Assembly: GCA_002418865.1 (NCBI GenBank)
Contig: DIEY01000012.1
Coordinates: forward strand, 12,209 to 23,861
Direction: 5' to 3'
Length of the DNA stretch: 11,653 nt
Source: Bacteroidales bacterium UBA5762
GTDB taxonomy: Bacteria; Bacteroidota; Bacteroidia; Bacteroidales; TTA-H9
Positions 1 through 7,322 of this stretch are shown here, piece after piece; the stretch's first letter is position 1, and every line of letters begins with the position of its first letter. The position numbers and the translations under genes are program-made. A model generated the notes under the pieces. The model worked only from the letters and a program-made list of their open reading frames with translations, made no database searches and was not told the origin of the DNA.

Positions 1-61
1 CGCGCTAGTTTCAGGGACTAGTATCCTTACGGATGTGCAGGTTCAAGTCCTGTCTCGGGTA
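1..61 (+). tRNA. tRNA-Leu (anticodon CAG), 5' part missing
   Basis: This is the 3' portion of a leucine tRNA cut by the window start. The anticodon stem is CTAGT (5-9) pairing with ACTAG (17-21) around the seven-base loop TTCAGGG. This places CAG at 12-14, which reads CUG codons. A long class II variable arm follows, with ATCC (23-26) pairing with GGAT (31-34). The T arm is GCAGG (37-41) / TTCAAGT loop / CCTGT (49-53). The 3' acceptor strand is CTCGGGT (54-60) with discriminator A61. The next bases are CTA, so CCA is not encoded and must be added by the nucleotidyltransferase. The acceptor 5' strand and D arm lie outside the window. Confidence 0.93.
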
Positions 62-62
62 C

Positions 63-219
63 TAAGGGAGAGAAAATGAATTAAATAAAATTTTCAGAGA
101 GAAAATAAAATAGGGGAAAAGGGAGAGAATGAGAAGATAAGAGATAGAGAGACAGAGAGATAAAGAGAATGAGAAATTTGTAGGTTGGAAAATAGAAGTT
201 AGAGGTTGGTAAAGGAAAA
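63..219 (+). repeat. Low-complexity purine-rich (GA) tract
   Basis: By hand count, only two C residues (95, 153) and about 28 T residues occur in these 157 bases. In the core 97-176, about 90 percent of bases are A or G, with imperfect GAGA runs around 141-175. It directly follows the tRNA-Leu 3' end, so it would be the first DNA transcribed past the mature tRNA. No open frame uses it. Function is unknown. Confidence 0.7.
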
Positions 220-364
220 CAAACGAATTGAGACCTAAAATATTTTTAATACCTGCCAGCTCTTTAAAGTAACTCGTTTAATATCAAAAGGACTAGATGT
301 ATTAATCTTGATTTGGCCTAACAAACCATAAATTCATTTTCAGCCTTTTAACTTTTCACTTCCC

Positions 365-388
365 AACTTTATGAACTTTATAAACTTT
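365..388 (+). repeat. Short 9-bp tandem repeat (AACTTTATR)
   Basis: AACTTTATG (365-373), AACTTTATA (374-382) and AACTTT (383-388) follow one another. A further AACTTT occurs at 350-355. It is a minor AT-rich repeat about 110 bp upstream of the protease start; no role is evident. Confidence 0.55.
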
Positions 389-460
389 CTATTCACCAGG
401 CAACAATCACCATAATTTGATATAAGCAAAAAATGCAAGGAAAAATAAGAGGACTCTTAG

Positions 461-468
461 TATATTTG
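461..468 (+). promoter_or_regulatory. Probable -7 promoter box (TATATTTG) for the C10 protease
   Basis: TATATTTG is an exact match to the Bacteroidota -7 consensus TAnnTTTG. It lies 28 bp upstream of the ATG at 497, which would give a leader of about 20 nt. I could not find a good TTTG -33 element at the usual 19-21 bp spacing, so the call rests on the -7 box and its position. Confidence 0.5.
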
Positions 469-496
469 TTATCTAAATAGTCTAAATTCATAACTC

Positions 497-2608
497 ATGA
501 AACGCTTGTTTTTACTTTTTACCATGCTCATTTGTTCATTTTCAGGATTTGCACAAATTCTCTCTTTAACACAAGCAAAAACAGTTGCCCAAGCATGGTT
601 TCAACAAAGAGCCCCCAATGATATTCCAGAATTTTCTATCAAAGAAATACTGCCCATCATCGAGCAGGATGATACCTTGTTTTATGTGGTCAATTTTTAT
701 CCTAAGGGATTTGTCATGATTAGCGCTTCTACTGAATTACATCCTGTACCAGCTTATAGTTTCGAGTCATGGTACACTTTAGAAAATCAGCCCGAGAATG
801 CAAAAGCTTGGATAGAACAATATATTCAACAAGCGGCTTATACTCGTCAGTCGAGCACCAAGTTTAATCGAGAAACTTCGCAGCAGTGGGAAAAACTACT
901 AAATGTAGAGCAAGGATCGAAAATTAAATTCAGTGGAAAATCTGTCGAGCCGCTAACCTATGCCGATTGGAATCAGGATTGGCCATATAACGAGATGTGT
1001 CCAACCGATCCCGCTGGACCTGGTGGACATTGTTATGCGGGCTGTGTGCCTACAGCCATGGGCATGATAATGTATTACTATCGCTGGCCTGATACCGGCT
1101 TGGGTTATTATTCTTACACTCAACCACCTTATGGCCTGCTAGTAGCCGATTTTGGAAACACTCATTATGCATGGGAAAAAATGACCAACAGTATTAATGA
1201 ATCCGATTCGTCCATCGCACAACTACTCTATCATATCGGGGTTTCATGCGATCTGGTATATGGACCTAATGGTTCAGGAATGTACAATCACAAAGCAGAC
1301 TACGCTTTCCGAACTTATTTTAAATATTCACCACAAACACAATATGTTTTCAGAGACAGTACCACCATGGATTGGGACAGTTTGTTAATCACACATCTCG
1401 ACCGAAAAATGCCCTTATATTATGCCGGCTGGTCAGTGCCTAATATCAATGGACACGCATTTGTTTGCGATGGTTATCAGGGAAGCGGGTATTACCATTT
1501 TAATTTTGGATGGGGAGGCTCATTCAATGGATACTATTATACCAATAATCTTACACCCGGCGGAAGCAACTTCAATTTAGCCCAAGAAGTCATCATCAAT
1601 TGCCATCCTGATACACTCAATTATACTTATCCTAATCCTTCGAACGAGCCAGAAAATTTAACTTTCAGGATGGGCAGCATAGACGATGGTAGTGGACCAC
1701 GTTATCCACACGCAGGGACTTTGAAGCATTGGCTCATTTCACCCCAAAATCAGATAGATTCTATTTCGAACATCACCATCAATTTTGATCGTTTCGATCT
1801 TGACGAGGGACTGGCTTCCGTGAATATTTATGATGGCCCTACCTCAGCTGATTCACTTTTAGGTTCGTTCAGCGGAAATACACTTCCACCTTCTCTAACT
1901 TCTTCATCCAATCAGGTTTATATTGAATTTTCAGGTCCAACTCAATCGACTCACGATGGCTTCTTTGCAACTTATTCGAGTACACAACCTATTTGGTGCA
2001 GCGGCACAACCACTTATACCGAACCTTTTGGAACAATAAGCGATGGCTCAGGAAAATTCTGGTATAGAAACCGTAGCATCTGCCTTTATAAAATTATCCC
2101 GCCCGATGCACAAGAGGTCGCTATTTATTTCACGAAATTTCTCACCGAAGCTAACAACGACAAGGTAAAAATCTTCGATTATTCTTCAGGTCAATTACTG
2201 GCAGAATATTCCGGACATTATGATCCTAGCTCTCCTCCCCCACCCATTATTTCACCAAGTGGCAAATTGTATGTTACTTTCAGTACCAATAGCACAATAC
2301 GTGATGATGGATGGGAAGCCTACTACGAAAGTTATTTCGTGGGTCAAAAAGATGAAATGCAACATCGTGTGAGAATTTTTCCTAATCCTGCTGAAGATGT
2401 AATTTGGGTCGAACTTCCTGCCGAATTACGTCCTACTCAATTAACCATATTGAATGCTATGGGTCAAATCGTTTGGCAAATCATTCCTTCTAGTTTTACT
2501 GACCAACTCATGAAAATCTCTGTCGAAAACCTTAGTAATGGCTTCTACATCCTGAATATTCTATGCGATGATCATCAAATCTTTACTGGAAAAATCCTGA
2601 AGTATTGA
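497..2608 (+). CDS. Secreted C10-family (streptopain-like) cysteine protease with CUB-like domains and T9SS sorting domain
   Basis: This 703-residue secreted protein has a signal peptide at residues 1-19 (KR, hydrophobic core, cleavage likely after GFA). A Spi/streptopain-type inhibitory prodomain spans about 21-150. The papain-like C10 peptidase domain spans about 150-370. The catalytic Cys is most likely C183 in AGCVPTAMGMIM and the His H320 in NGHAFVCDGY. N336 and W339 of the FNFGWGG motif complete the usual site. Two CUB-like beta domains follow (about 375-497 and 503-612), each with the family's DGSG and NIYDG or KIFDY strands. The end (about 624-703), from RVRIFPNPAEDVIWVEL to FTGKILKY, is a type A sorting domain read by the type IX secretion system. 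The enzyme should therefore be exported to the periplasm, then through the outer membrane to the surface or medium, and activated by loss of the prodomain. Substrate is unknown. All catalytic residues are present and no frame break is seen. Confidence 0.93.
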   Translation: MKRLFLLFTMLICSFSGFAQILSLTQAKTVAQAWFQQRAPNDIPEFSIKEILPIIEQDDTLFYVVNFYPKGFVMISASTELHPVPAYSFESWYTLENQPENAKAWIEQYIQQAAYTRQSSTKFNRETSQQWEKLLNVEQGSKIKFSGKSVEPLTYADWNQDWPYNEMCPTDPAGPGGHCYAGCVPTAMGMIMYYYRWPDTGLGYYSYTQPPYGLLVADFGNTHYAWEKMTNSINESDSSIAQLLYHIGVSCDLVYGPNGSGMYNHKADYAFRTYFKYSPQTQYVFRDSTTMDWDSLLITHLDRKMPLYYAGWSVPNINGHAFVCDGYQGSGYYHFNFGWGGSFNGYYYTNNLTPGGSNFNLAQEVIINCHPDTLNYTYPNPSNEPENLTFRMGSIDDGSGPRYPHAGTLKHWLISPQNQIDSISNITINFDRFDLDEGLASVNIYDGPTSADSLLGSFSGNTLPPSLTSSSNQVYIEFSGPTQSTHDGFFATYSSTQPIWCSGTTTYTEPFGTISDGSGKFWYRNRSICLYKIIPPDAQEVAIYFTKFLTEANNDKVKIFDYSSGQLLAEYSGHYDPSSPPPPIISPSGKLYVTFSTNSTIRDDGWEAYYESYFVGQKDEMQHRVRIFPNPAEDVIWVELPAELRPTQLTILNAMGQIVWQIIPSSFTDQLMKISVENLSNGFYILNILCDDHQIFTGKILKY

Positions 2609-2646
2609 ACTTTAAAAATCATTAATAGCTAAATTTCCTTAGGGGC

Positions 2647-3762
2647 TTAAATCAGGTCAACTTCTTGCAATTCGCCATTACTAACCATATATATCTTATG
2701 ATGAATAGGATGGCCGACAAAAATATTATGCACTCGACTTGCCTGGGTATCAGTAATGAAAACCTGGCCAAAATTTTCACTACCTACAAGATGAATAATC
2801 GTTTCAACTCTTAATTCATCGAGCTTATCGAAGATATCATCAAACAGTAAAATTGGCTTGATGCCGGTAATTTCTTTAGTAAATTCGAACTGAGCCAGTT
2901 TTATAGCCACAATAAAAGATTTTTGCTGACCCTGTGAACCAAATCTTTTAATAGGAAAATCTTCGATAATGAACTCCAAGTCATCTTTATGAATACCTCC
3001 ATTGGTATAACGAGTCAGTCGGTCGTGGTCGAAATTTTCTTGAAGCAACACATGCATGGGCTTTTCTGAAAGCTGACTCACATAACGAAGGCTAACTTTT
3101 TCCTTTTGGGCCGATATTAGGTTGTAATATTTATCGAAAATGGGTACAAATTGTTCGATGAATTTCCGGCGTTTCTCGAATATACGATTTCCCGGTCCAA
3201 TTAGTTGTGGATTGTATATTTCGAGCATCTCGGCATCGAAACGGCCAGAATCGGCAAACTGACGAAGCAACAAGTTACGATTGGCAAGGGCTTTATTATA
3301 ATTTAGCAAATCATCAAGGTAAGAATGGTCGAATTGGGATATCACTCCATCAATGTATTTACGACGAGCTTCACTCCCATCGTAAATCAAATCATTATCA
3401 TAAGGAGACAGCATCACCAGAGGAATTAATCCTATGTGATCGGCCATACGCTCATAACGTTTTTCATTGAGTGAAAATTCCTTAGCATAGCCCTTTTTCT
3501 GAATGCAGTGTACTTTATTCTCAAGCCCATTATCGAAAACATATTCGCCGTGGATGGCAAAAAAATCTTCACCATGCTGTATGTTTTGAATATCAATTGG
3601 ATTAAAGCATGAACGCGTAAAAGAAAGATAATAAATAGCATCCAAAATATTGGTTTTGCCAGCTCCGTTTTCTCCTATGAATGAATTTATCTTCGGAGAA
3701 AAATCGACTTCAAGTTTCTTGAAATTTTTAAAATGAATTAAATTTAAGTGCCTCAGCCACAT
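2647..3762 (-). CDS. recF: DNA replication/repair protein RecF
   Basis: RecF is a 371-residue SMC/ABC-type ATPase that helps load RecA onto gapped single-stranded DNA with RecO and RecR. The sequence shows the N-terminal RecF pattern (LNLIHFKNF), Walker A GENGAGKT at residues 30-37, the conserved GIHKDDLEF at about 256-264, the ABC signature FGSQGQQKS at 274-282, Walker B ILLFDDIFDKLD at 304-315, and the later FITDTQ at about 335-340. Length is normal. It starts 19 bp after the ispH stop and so probably shares its transcript. It is not next to dnaA, dnaN or gyrB here, unlike the classic arrangement. Its 3' end faces the protease gene across 38 bp in which I see no clear terminator. Confidence 0.96.
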   Translation of the reverse strand: MWLRHLNLIHFKNFKKLEVDFSPKINSFIGENGAGKTNILDAIYYLSFTRSCFNPIDIQNIQHGEDFFAIHGEYVFDNGLENKVHCIQKKGYAKEFSLNEKRYERMADHIGLIPLVMLSPYDNDLIYDGSEARRKYIDGVISQFDHSYLDDLLNYNKALANRNLLLRQFADSGRFDAEMLEIYNPQLIGPGNRIFEKRRKFIEQFVPIFDKYYNLISAQKEKVSLRYVSQLSEKPMHVLLQENFDHDRLTRYTNGGIHKDDLEFIIEDFPIKRFGSQGQQKSFIVAIKLAQFEFTKEITGIKPILLFDDIFDKLDELRVETIIHLVGSENFGQVFITDTQASRVHNIFVGHPIHHKIYMVSNGELQEVDLI

Positions 3763-3781
3763 GCTGCAAAAATACGATACT

Positions 3782-4666
3782 TTAAGTCAGCCCAAAAGTA
3801 TTCTCGATAAACTGTGCAATTTCATGCATTAACCATGGTGGCGTACTTGTAGCTCCACTAATACCTATAGTCTCTATCTTTCCCCAATCTATTCCTACCT
3901 TTTGAAAATCAATGTCTTGAATTCCAGAAATAAAAAAAGTTCGTTCATTGATATTTTTGGCGGTTTGAAACAGCACCTTACCATTCGAACTGTTTCTTCC
4001 TGCTGCAAAAAATAATACATCCACCGAAGCCGCAAACTCCTGAATACTCTTCGTCCTATTACTTACCTGACGACAAAAACTCTTATGAATAATCAGATCT
4101 TGGCTCGTTTCGGAATACATTTCCTGCAATTTCAAGGCGATTTTCTCGAATTTCACAGCATCCATGGTAGTTTGGCTAAACAAATGAGCAGGACGTTGAG
4201 GGTCAACTAGTCGTAAATCATCTAAATTTTCAATAATTATTCCCTTGTTATCAATCTGACCATTCAACCCTATAGCTTCGGCATGTGAGGCTTTACCAAA
4301 TATAATCAATTGAACACCTTGGTCTTTCTCTCTTTGCCATACTTTTTTTATTTCTTCTTGCAACCTCTTCACAATAGGGCAAGTAGCATCAATGAGGCGA
4401 ATACTATTTTCCAAAGCCTTTCTGTAAGTAGAAGGCGGCTCTCCATGCGCCCGCAAAAGCACAGTCGCCCCTTTTAACTCAGAAAATTGTTCAATAGAAA
4501 TCGTTTTTAAACCTAAATTCTCCAATCGTTCTAATTCGGCTTCGTTATGTACCATTTCACCAAGTCCATATAATTGTTCTCCACTTTTCAAAGTTTGCTC
4601 AGCCGTCTCAACCGCTTTTATCACTCCAAAACAAAAACCACTATCCGGATCAATTATAACTTTCAT
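3782..4666 (-). CDS. ispH: 4-hydroxy-3-methylbut-2-enyl diphosphate reductase (IspH/LytB)
   Basis: IspH is the last enzyme of the MEP isoprenoid pathway and converts HMBPP to IPP and DMAPP with a [4Fe-4S] cluster. The 294-residue protein has the three expected cluster cysteines: C12 (GFCFGV), C96 (DATCP) and C198 (SFCRQVSNR). Substrate-binding residues also fit the family: H40 (MVHN), H74 (RAHGE), H128 and E130 (SHAEAIGLNGQ), T167 (SQTT), S226/S227/N228 (NSSN) and S270 (GISGATS). It is the first gene of the minus-strand pair ispH-recF. The ATG at 4664-4666 is the first residue of the conserved N-terminus, which supports this start. The MEP pathway feeds quinone and undecaprenyl carrier synthesis. 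Confidence 0.97.
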   Translation of the reverse strand: MKVIIDPDSGFCFGVIKAVETAEQTLKSGEQLYGLGEMVHNEAELERLENLGLKTISIEQFSELKGATVLLRAHGEPPSTYRKALENSIRLIDATCPIVKRLQEEIKKVWQREKDQGVQLIIFGKASHAEAIGLNGQIDNKGIIIENLDDLRLVDPQRPAHLFSQTTMDAVKFEKIALKLQEMYSETSQDLIIHKSFCRQVSNRTKSIQEFAASVDVLFFAAGRNSSNGKVLFQTAKNINERTFFISGIQDIDFQKVGIDWGKIETIGISGATSTPPWLMHEIAQFIENTFGLT

Positions 4667-4710
4667 AGATTTATTTAATTTATCTCAAGTCATTGGAAAA
4701 ATAATCAAAC

Positions 4711-4839
4711 ATGAATGAGTTTTATCTTTCCGATATTATCAAAAACCAAGCTAACGACAACTTTGTTTATTTGATGCTGAGAAAATCTTTATTCGAATTT
4801 CTTACAAATATAATCACTCTATCTATGATGACTCTGTGA
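4711..4839 (+). CDS. Doubtful small ORF, 42 aa, no recognised function
   Basis: An ATG at 4711 opens 42 codons ending in TGA at 4837-4839. The product begins MNEFYLSDIIKNQ and has a hydrophobic C-terminal third (FLTNIITLSMM). I recognise no family. There is no ribosome-binding site, but these are usually absent in this phylum. It sits between two divergent genes in AT-rich DNA, where a frame of this length can arise by chance. Its last bases overlap the start of the duplicated region. It could be a small protein, a decayed gene remnant or noise; noise is the most likely. Confidence 0.12.
   Translation: MNEFYLSDIIKNQANDNFVYLMLRKSLFEFLTNIITLSMMTL
4805..4812 (-). promoter_or_regulatory. Possible -7 box for ispH-recF
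   Basis: On the minus strand this reads TATATTTG, an exact TAnnTTTG match and the same octamer as the box upstream of the protease. It would start a leader of about 130 nt before ispH. No -33 TTTG is found at the right distance, and a second match (4892-4899) shows that such hits arise easily in this AT-rich DNA. Confidence 0.25.
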
Positions 4840-4858
4840 AAACAAAATTCATGAACAC

Positions 4859-4911
4859 TTTGATCCGTTAACTTCATACTTTTAATAGCATCAAAAATAT
4901 TTTACTTATTA
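4859..4911 (+). repeat. Palindromic repeat element, copy 1
   Basis: Copy 1 of an imperfect direct repeat. It begins TTTGATCCGT (4859-4868) and contains ATAGCATCAAAAAT (4885-4898) followed by TTTTACTTATTA to 4911. Its ends TTTGAT (4859-4864) and ATCAAA (4890-4895) are inverted copies of each other around a 25-nt centre. The partner copy lies about 95 bp downstream. Confidence 0.6.
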
Positions 4912-4956
4912 TTAAGATTCTCTAAATTAATCTTTTCCATCCCTCTGTTGAAAATT

Positions 4957-5005
4957 TTTGATTCGTATTGAAACATTATAGCGATCAAAAATGTTTTACT
5001 TCTTA
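4957..5005 (+). repeat. Palindromic repeat element, copy 2
   Basis: Copy 2 begins TTTGATTCGT (4957-4966) and contains ATAGCGATCAAAAAT (4978-4992) followed by GTTTTACTTCTTA (4993-5005). Its arms ATTTTTGAT (4954-4962) and ATCAAAAAT (4984-4992) form a 9-bp perfect inverted repeat, and a CG/CG pair can extend the stem past one bulged T. It ends 18 bp before the reductase ATG, so it lies in the promoter or leader. A regulator operator or an mRNA hairpin are both possible. Confidence 0.6.
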
Positions 5006-5023
5006 ATATAATTTTAAACAAAA

Positions 5024-6043
5024 ATGAAATACAACACATTAGGCAACACTGGACTTAAAGTTTCAGAGTTATGTTTAGGCACCATGACCTTTGGCGGCAA
5101 AGGAATGTGGACAGCCATTGGAATGCTTCCCCAGGAAGCAGTAAATGAATTAGTAAAGATGGCCGTTGATTATGGAATCAACTTTATTGATACGGCTAAC
5201 ATTTACAGTGAAGGCTTGAGTGAAATGATGACTGGCAAGGCCATACGTGATCTTGGCTTAAAACGAGATGAGCTAGTTATTGCAACGAAAGTAAGAGGGG
5301 CTATGGGCTCAGGTCCTAATGATTCAGGCTTGAGTCGTAAACACATCCTCCAACAAGCCGATGAAAGTCTTAAACGTCTTCAAATAGACTATATCGACTT
5401 ATATCAAATTCATGGCTTCGATCCCTTAACGCCTTTTGAAGAAACACTGTCGGCTTTAGATTCTTTGGTAAAAAGCGGAAAGGTACGTTACATCGGCTGC
5501 AGCAATCTGGCAGCTTGGCAAATCATGAAAGCCTTAGGCATCTCAGCCCAAAATCATCTTTCAAAATTTGTTTCCTTACAAGCACATTATACCATTGCTA
5601 CTCGCGATCTCGAAAGAGAAATCGTTCCTCTCCTCCTCGACCAAAAAATTGGACTAATGGTTTGGAGTCCATTATCAGGCGGTTTTTTAAGTGGAAAATA
5701 CGATAGAAATATGAAAGCCGAAGAAGGACGTCGCACTGATTATGATTTTCCACCTATCAATAAAGAAAAGGCTTTCCATATTATCGATGTCTTGCGCTCG
5801 ATTGCTCTTGCTAAAAATATCAGCGTCGCTCAGGTGGCATTAGCTTGGTTGTTGCATCAGCCGGTTGTTACCTCAGTGATTTTGGGAGCTAAAAAGAAAG
5901 AACAATTAGCCGATAATTTGAAATCAGGTGAAGTTAAACTAAATGAAGATGATTTGAAAAAACTGGACGAGATTAGCCAGCTTACACCGGAGTACCCTGC
6001 TTGGATGATCAATATAATGGCTTCTGATAGAATGTCTTCATAA
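5024..6043 (+). CDS. Aldo/keto reductase family oxidoreductase
   Basis: This 339-residue NADPH-dependent TIM-barrel reductase belongs to the AKR superfamily; its substrate cannot be told from sequence. The N-terminus LGNTGLKVSELCLGTMTFGG is the family's opening strand pattern. The catalytic tetrad is D56 (FIDTANIY), Y61, K89 (ATKV) and H130 (LYQIHGFD). Cofactor-binding segments are seen at SNLAAWQ (about 160-166), WSPLSGGFLSGKY (214-226) and the 2'-phosphate region ILGAKKKEQLADNL (286-299). Length is normal for the YajO/IolS-like branch with an extended C-terminus. It is a single-gene unit, divergent from ispH and convergent with mltG, with the repeat element immediately upstream. A role in clearing reactive aldehydes or in sugar metabolism is only a guess. 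Confidence 0.93.
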   Translation: MKYNTLGNTGLKVSELCLGTMTFGGKGMWTAIGMLPQEAVNELVKMAVDYGINFIDTANIYSEGLSEMMTGKAIRDLGLKRDELVIATKVRGAMGSGPNDSGLSRKHILQQADESLKRLQIDYIDLYQIHGFDPLTPFEETLSALDSLVKSGKVRYIGCSNLAAWQIMKALGISAQNHLSKFVSLQAHYTIATRDLEREIVPLLLDQKIGLMVWSPLSGGFLSGKYDRNMKAEEGRRTDYDFPPINKEKAFHIIDVLRSIALAKNISVAQVALAWLLHQPVVTSVILGAKKKEQLADNLKSGEVKLNEDDLKKLDEISQLTPEYPAWMINIMASDRMSS

Positions 6044-6079
6044 TTCGTTCACTTCTGAACATTTGTATCCGACAAGATT

Positions 6080-6129
6080 AAGGCAGGTTTTTTCATTTTT
6101 TATAATTGATTGAAAATATAGCCTGCCTT
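6080..6129 (+). terminator. Candidate terminator hairpin after the aldo/keto reductase
   Basis: AAGGCAGG (6080-6087) pairs perfectly with CCTGCCTT (6122-6129). Inside, TTTTCA (6090-6095) can pair with TGAAAA (6111-6116), giving a long two-part hairpin. A T-rich run (TTTCCCTTT) follows on the plus strand. It lies 37 bp past the reductase stop, in the 196-bp gap between convergent genes. A second, weaker hairpin with T-rich tail (TTCGC 6156-6160 / GCGAA 6172-6176, then TTTGTTTT) lies just downstream. Confidence 0.45.
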
Positions 6130-6239
6130 TCCCTTTAAATAGCATAGTGTTTTTGTTCGCAACTTCTTATGGCGAATTTGTTTTAGGAATATTTAGTAAG
6201 AAGATATATGAATATAAATCTAAAGTACTACCTTATTTT

Positions 6240-7319
6240 TTAATATATTCCCATACGGTTTAATGCTTGACGATACTTTTGAGCATTTTTTTGATGTTCT
6301 TCGTGTGAGGCTGTAAAATAGTGGTAACCCGACATATCTTCTCGTGCACAGAAAAAAAGATAATTGTTCTTTTCGGCGTTCAACACAGCATCTATAGAAG
6401 CAATGGAAGGAATACAAATAGGCCCTGGAGGCAAACCTTTATATTTATAAGTATTATAAGGCGAATCAATTTCTTTGTGAGCTGCCATCACTCTTTTAAT
6501 GGACCAATCGCCTAAGGCAAATTTAAGAGTGGGATCGGCTTGGAGTGGCCAGCCCAATTTCAAGCGGTTGAGATATACTCCTGCCATGCGTGATTTTTCA
6601 TCATTTTTGTTCGTTTCCTGTTCGATAATCGAGGCAAGAGTAACCACATCGGGTATGCTTAATCCAAGCCGACGGGCTTTCTCCCTTCTTGTACTGTCCC
6701 AAAAAATTTTATGTTCCTTATACATCCTATCCATGAACGATTCAGCCGATGTATTCCACCAAAATTCGTAAGTATTAGGAATAAATAAGGCAAATACATT
6801 ATCGCTGTTCAAGCCATATTTCTTCAAAAACTCATTGTCCTTCATAAGATGCATTAGAATGGCTGAATCAGCTTCTAATTGCTGAGATATTCGTGAAGCC
6901 AGTTGTTCTTTCGAGCGAATATTGTTAAAGACAAGTTCTACTGGTACCTGATGACCCCCCGAGAGCATGCGTATAAGTTCGAGATTACTCATTCGGCTTA
7001 TCAAACGATATCGTCCCGGAATGACACGCTCATCGAGTTTGCGCTGGCGGGCTAACCATTCAAAAGTTTTCCTGTTGATGATTAAACCTTTCTCATAAAG
7101 TATATTCTTCAAATCTTTAAAATCAGAACCTGTAGGAATATTTATATATACAACGCTTTCATTCTTAGTCCAAACATTTGGTTTAAACAAAGCAGAATAA
7201 AAAACATAAGCCACAATGAGAGCGATGATGATGCATACGATCAATAGACTAAAAATAATTTTTTGCGCTGGGGTTCGTCTTCTTTTAGAAGGATATTTGT
7301 TCTTAATATAATAAGCCAT
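6240..7319 (-). CDS. mltG: Endolytic murein transglycosylase MltG (YceG family)
   Basis: MltG cleaves nascent peptidoglycan strands within the chain and is thought to set glycan length near the synthesis machinery. The 359-residue protein has a basic cytoplasmic N-terminus (KRRR, 12-15), one membrane helix at about 21-42, a LysM-like region at about 55-125, and the YceG catalytic domain after that. The catalytic Glu is E233 in LASIIEQET. Family motifs LQADPT (259-264), DSPYNTYKYKGLPPGPI (285-301) and HYFTASHEEH (333-342) are present. It is the last gene of the dapF-GNAT-mltG operon, starting 3 nt after the acetyltransferase stop, so translational coupling is likely. Length is typical. Confidence 0.95.
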   Translation of the reverse strand: MAYYIKNKYPSKRRRTPAQKIIFSLLIVCIIIALIVAYVFYSALFKPNVWTKNESVVYINIPTGSDFKDLKNILYEKGLIINRKTFEWLARQRKLDERVIPGRYRLISRMSNLELIRMLSGGHQVPVELVFNNIRSKEQLASRISQQLEADSAILMHLMKDNEFLKKYGLNSDNVFALFIPNTYEFWWNTSAESFMDRMYKEHKIFWDSTRREKARRLGLSIPDVVTLASIIEQETNKNDEKSRMAGVYLNRLKLGWPLQADPTLKFALGDWSIKRVMAAHKEIDSPYNTYKYKGLPPGPICIPSIASIDAVLNAEKNNYLFFCAREDMSGYHYFTASHEEHQKNAQKYRQALNRMGIY

Positions 7320-7322
7320 CTT

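Larger units (their letters stand above)
62..496. other. Intergenic spacer between tRNA-Leu and the C10 protease gene
   Basis: No gene was found in these 435 bp: every ATG-started frame I followed stops within a few codons on the plus strand, and nothing better appears on the minus strand. The first part (63-219) is purine-rich on the plus strand and nearly free of C. The stretch 349-390 repeats AACTTT several times. A TATATTTG promoter box lies near the right end. I see no tRNA-end repeat or transposon end here. Confidence 0.8.
4667..5023. other. Divergent intergenic region between ispH and the aldo/keto reductase
   Basis: These 357 bp separate ispH (leftward) from the reductase (rightward). 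They contain an imperfectly duplicated palindromic element (4859-4911 and 4957-5005), a possible minus-strand -7 box at 4805-4812, and a doubtful 42-codon frame at 4711-4839. No RNA gene was recognised. The size and the divergent layout suggest that promoters for both flanking genes lie here. Confidence 0.7.

Noticed and set aside
1..61. tRNA-Leu 3' end as an attachment site of an integrated element
   Set aside because: I find no integrase gene and no second copy of the tRNA 3' end in the window; the genes after it look chromosomal.
1197..1388. 63-codon plus-strand frame inside the C10 protease gene
   Set aside because: It lies wholly within a clear protein gene in another frame and its product shows no family pattern.
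3207..3470. 87-codon plus-strand frame opposite recF
   Set aside because: It is antisense to an intact conserved gene, has a low-complexity basic product and shows no motif.
4892..4899. Second minus-strand TAnnTTTG match (TATTTTTG)
   Set aside because: It coincides with the conserved A-run of the repeat element and such matches are frequent in AT-rich DNA; nothing else supports a promoter here.
6499..6771. 90-codon plus-strand frame opposite mltG
   Set aside because: It is an antisense shadow of a conserved gene with no recognisable domain.
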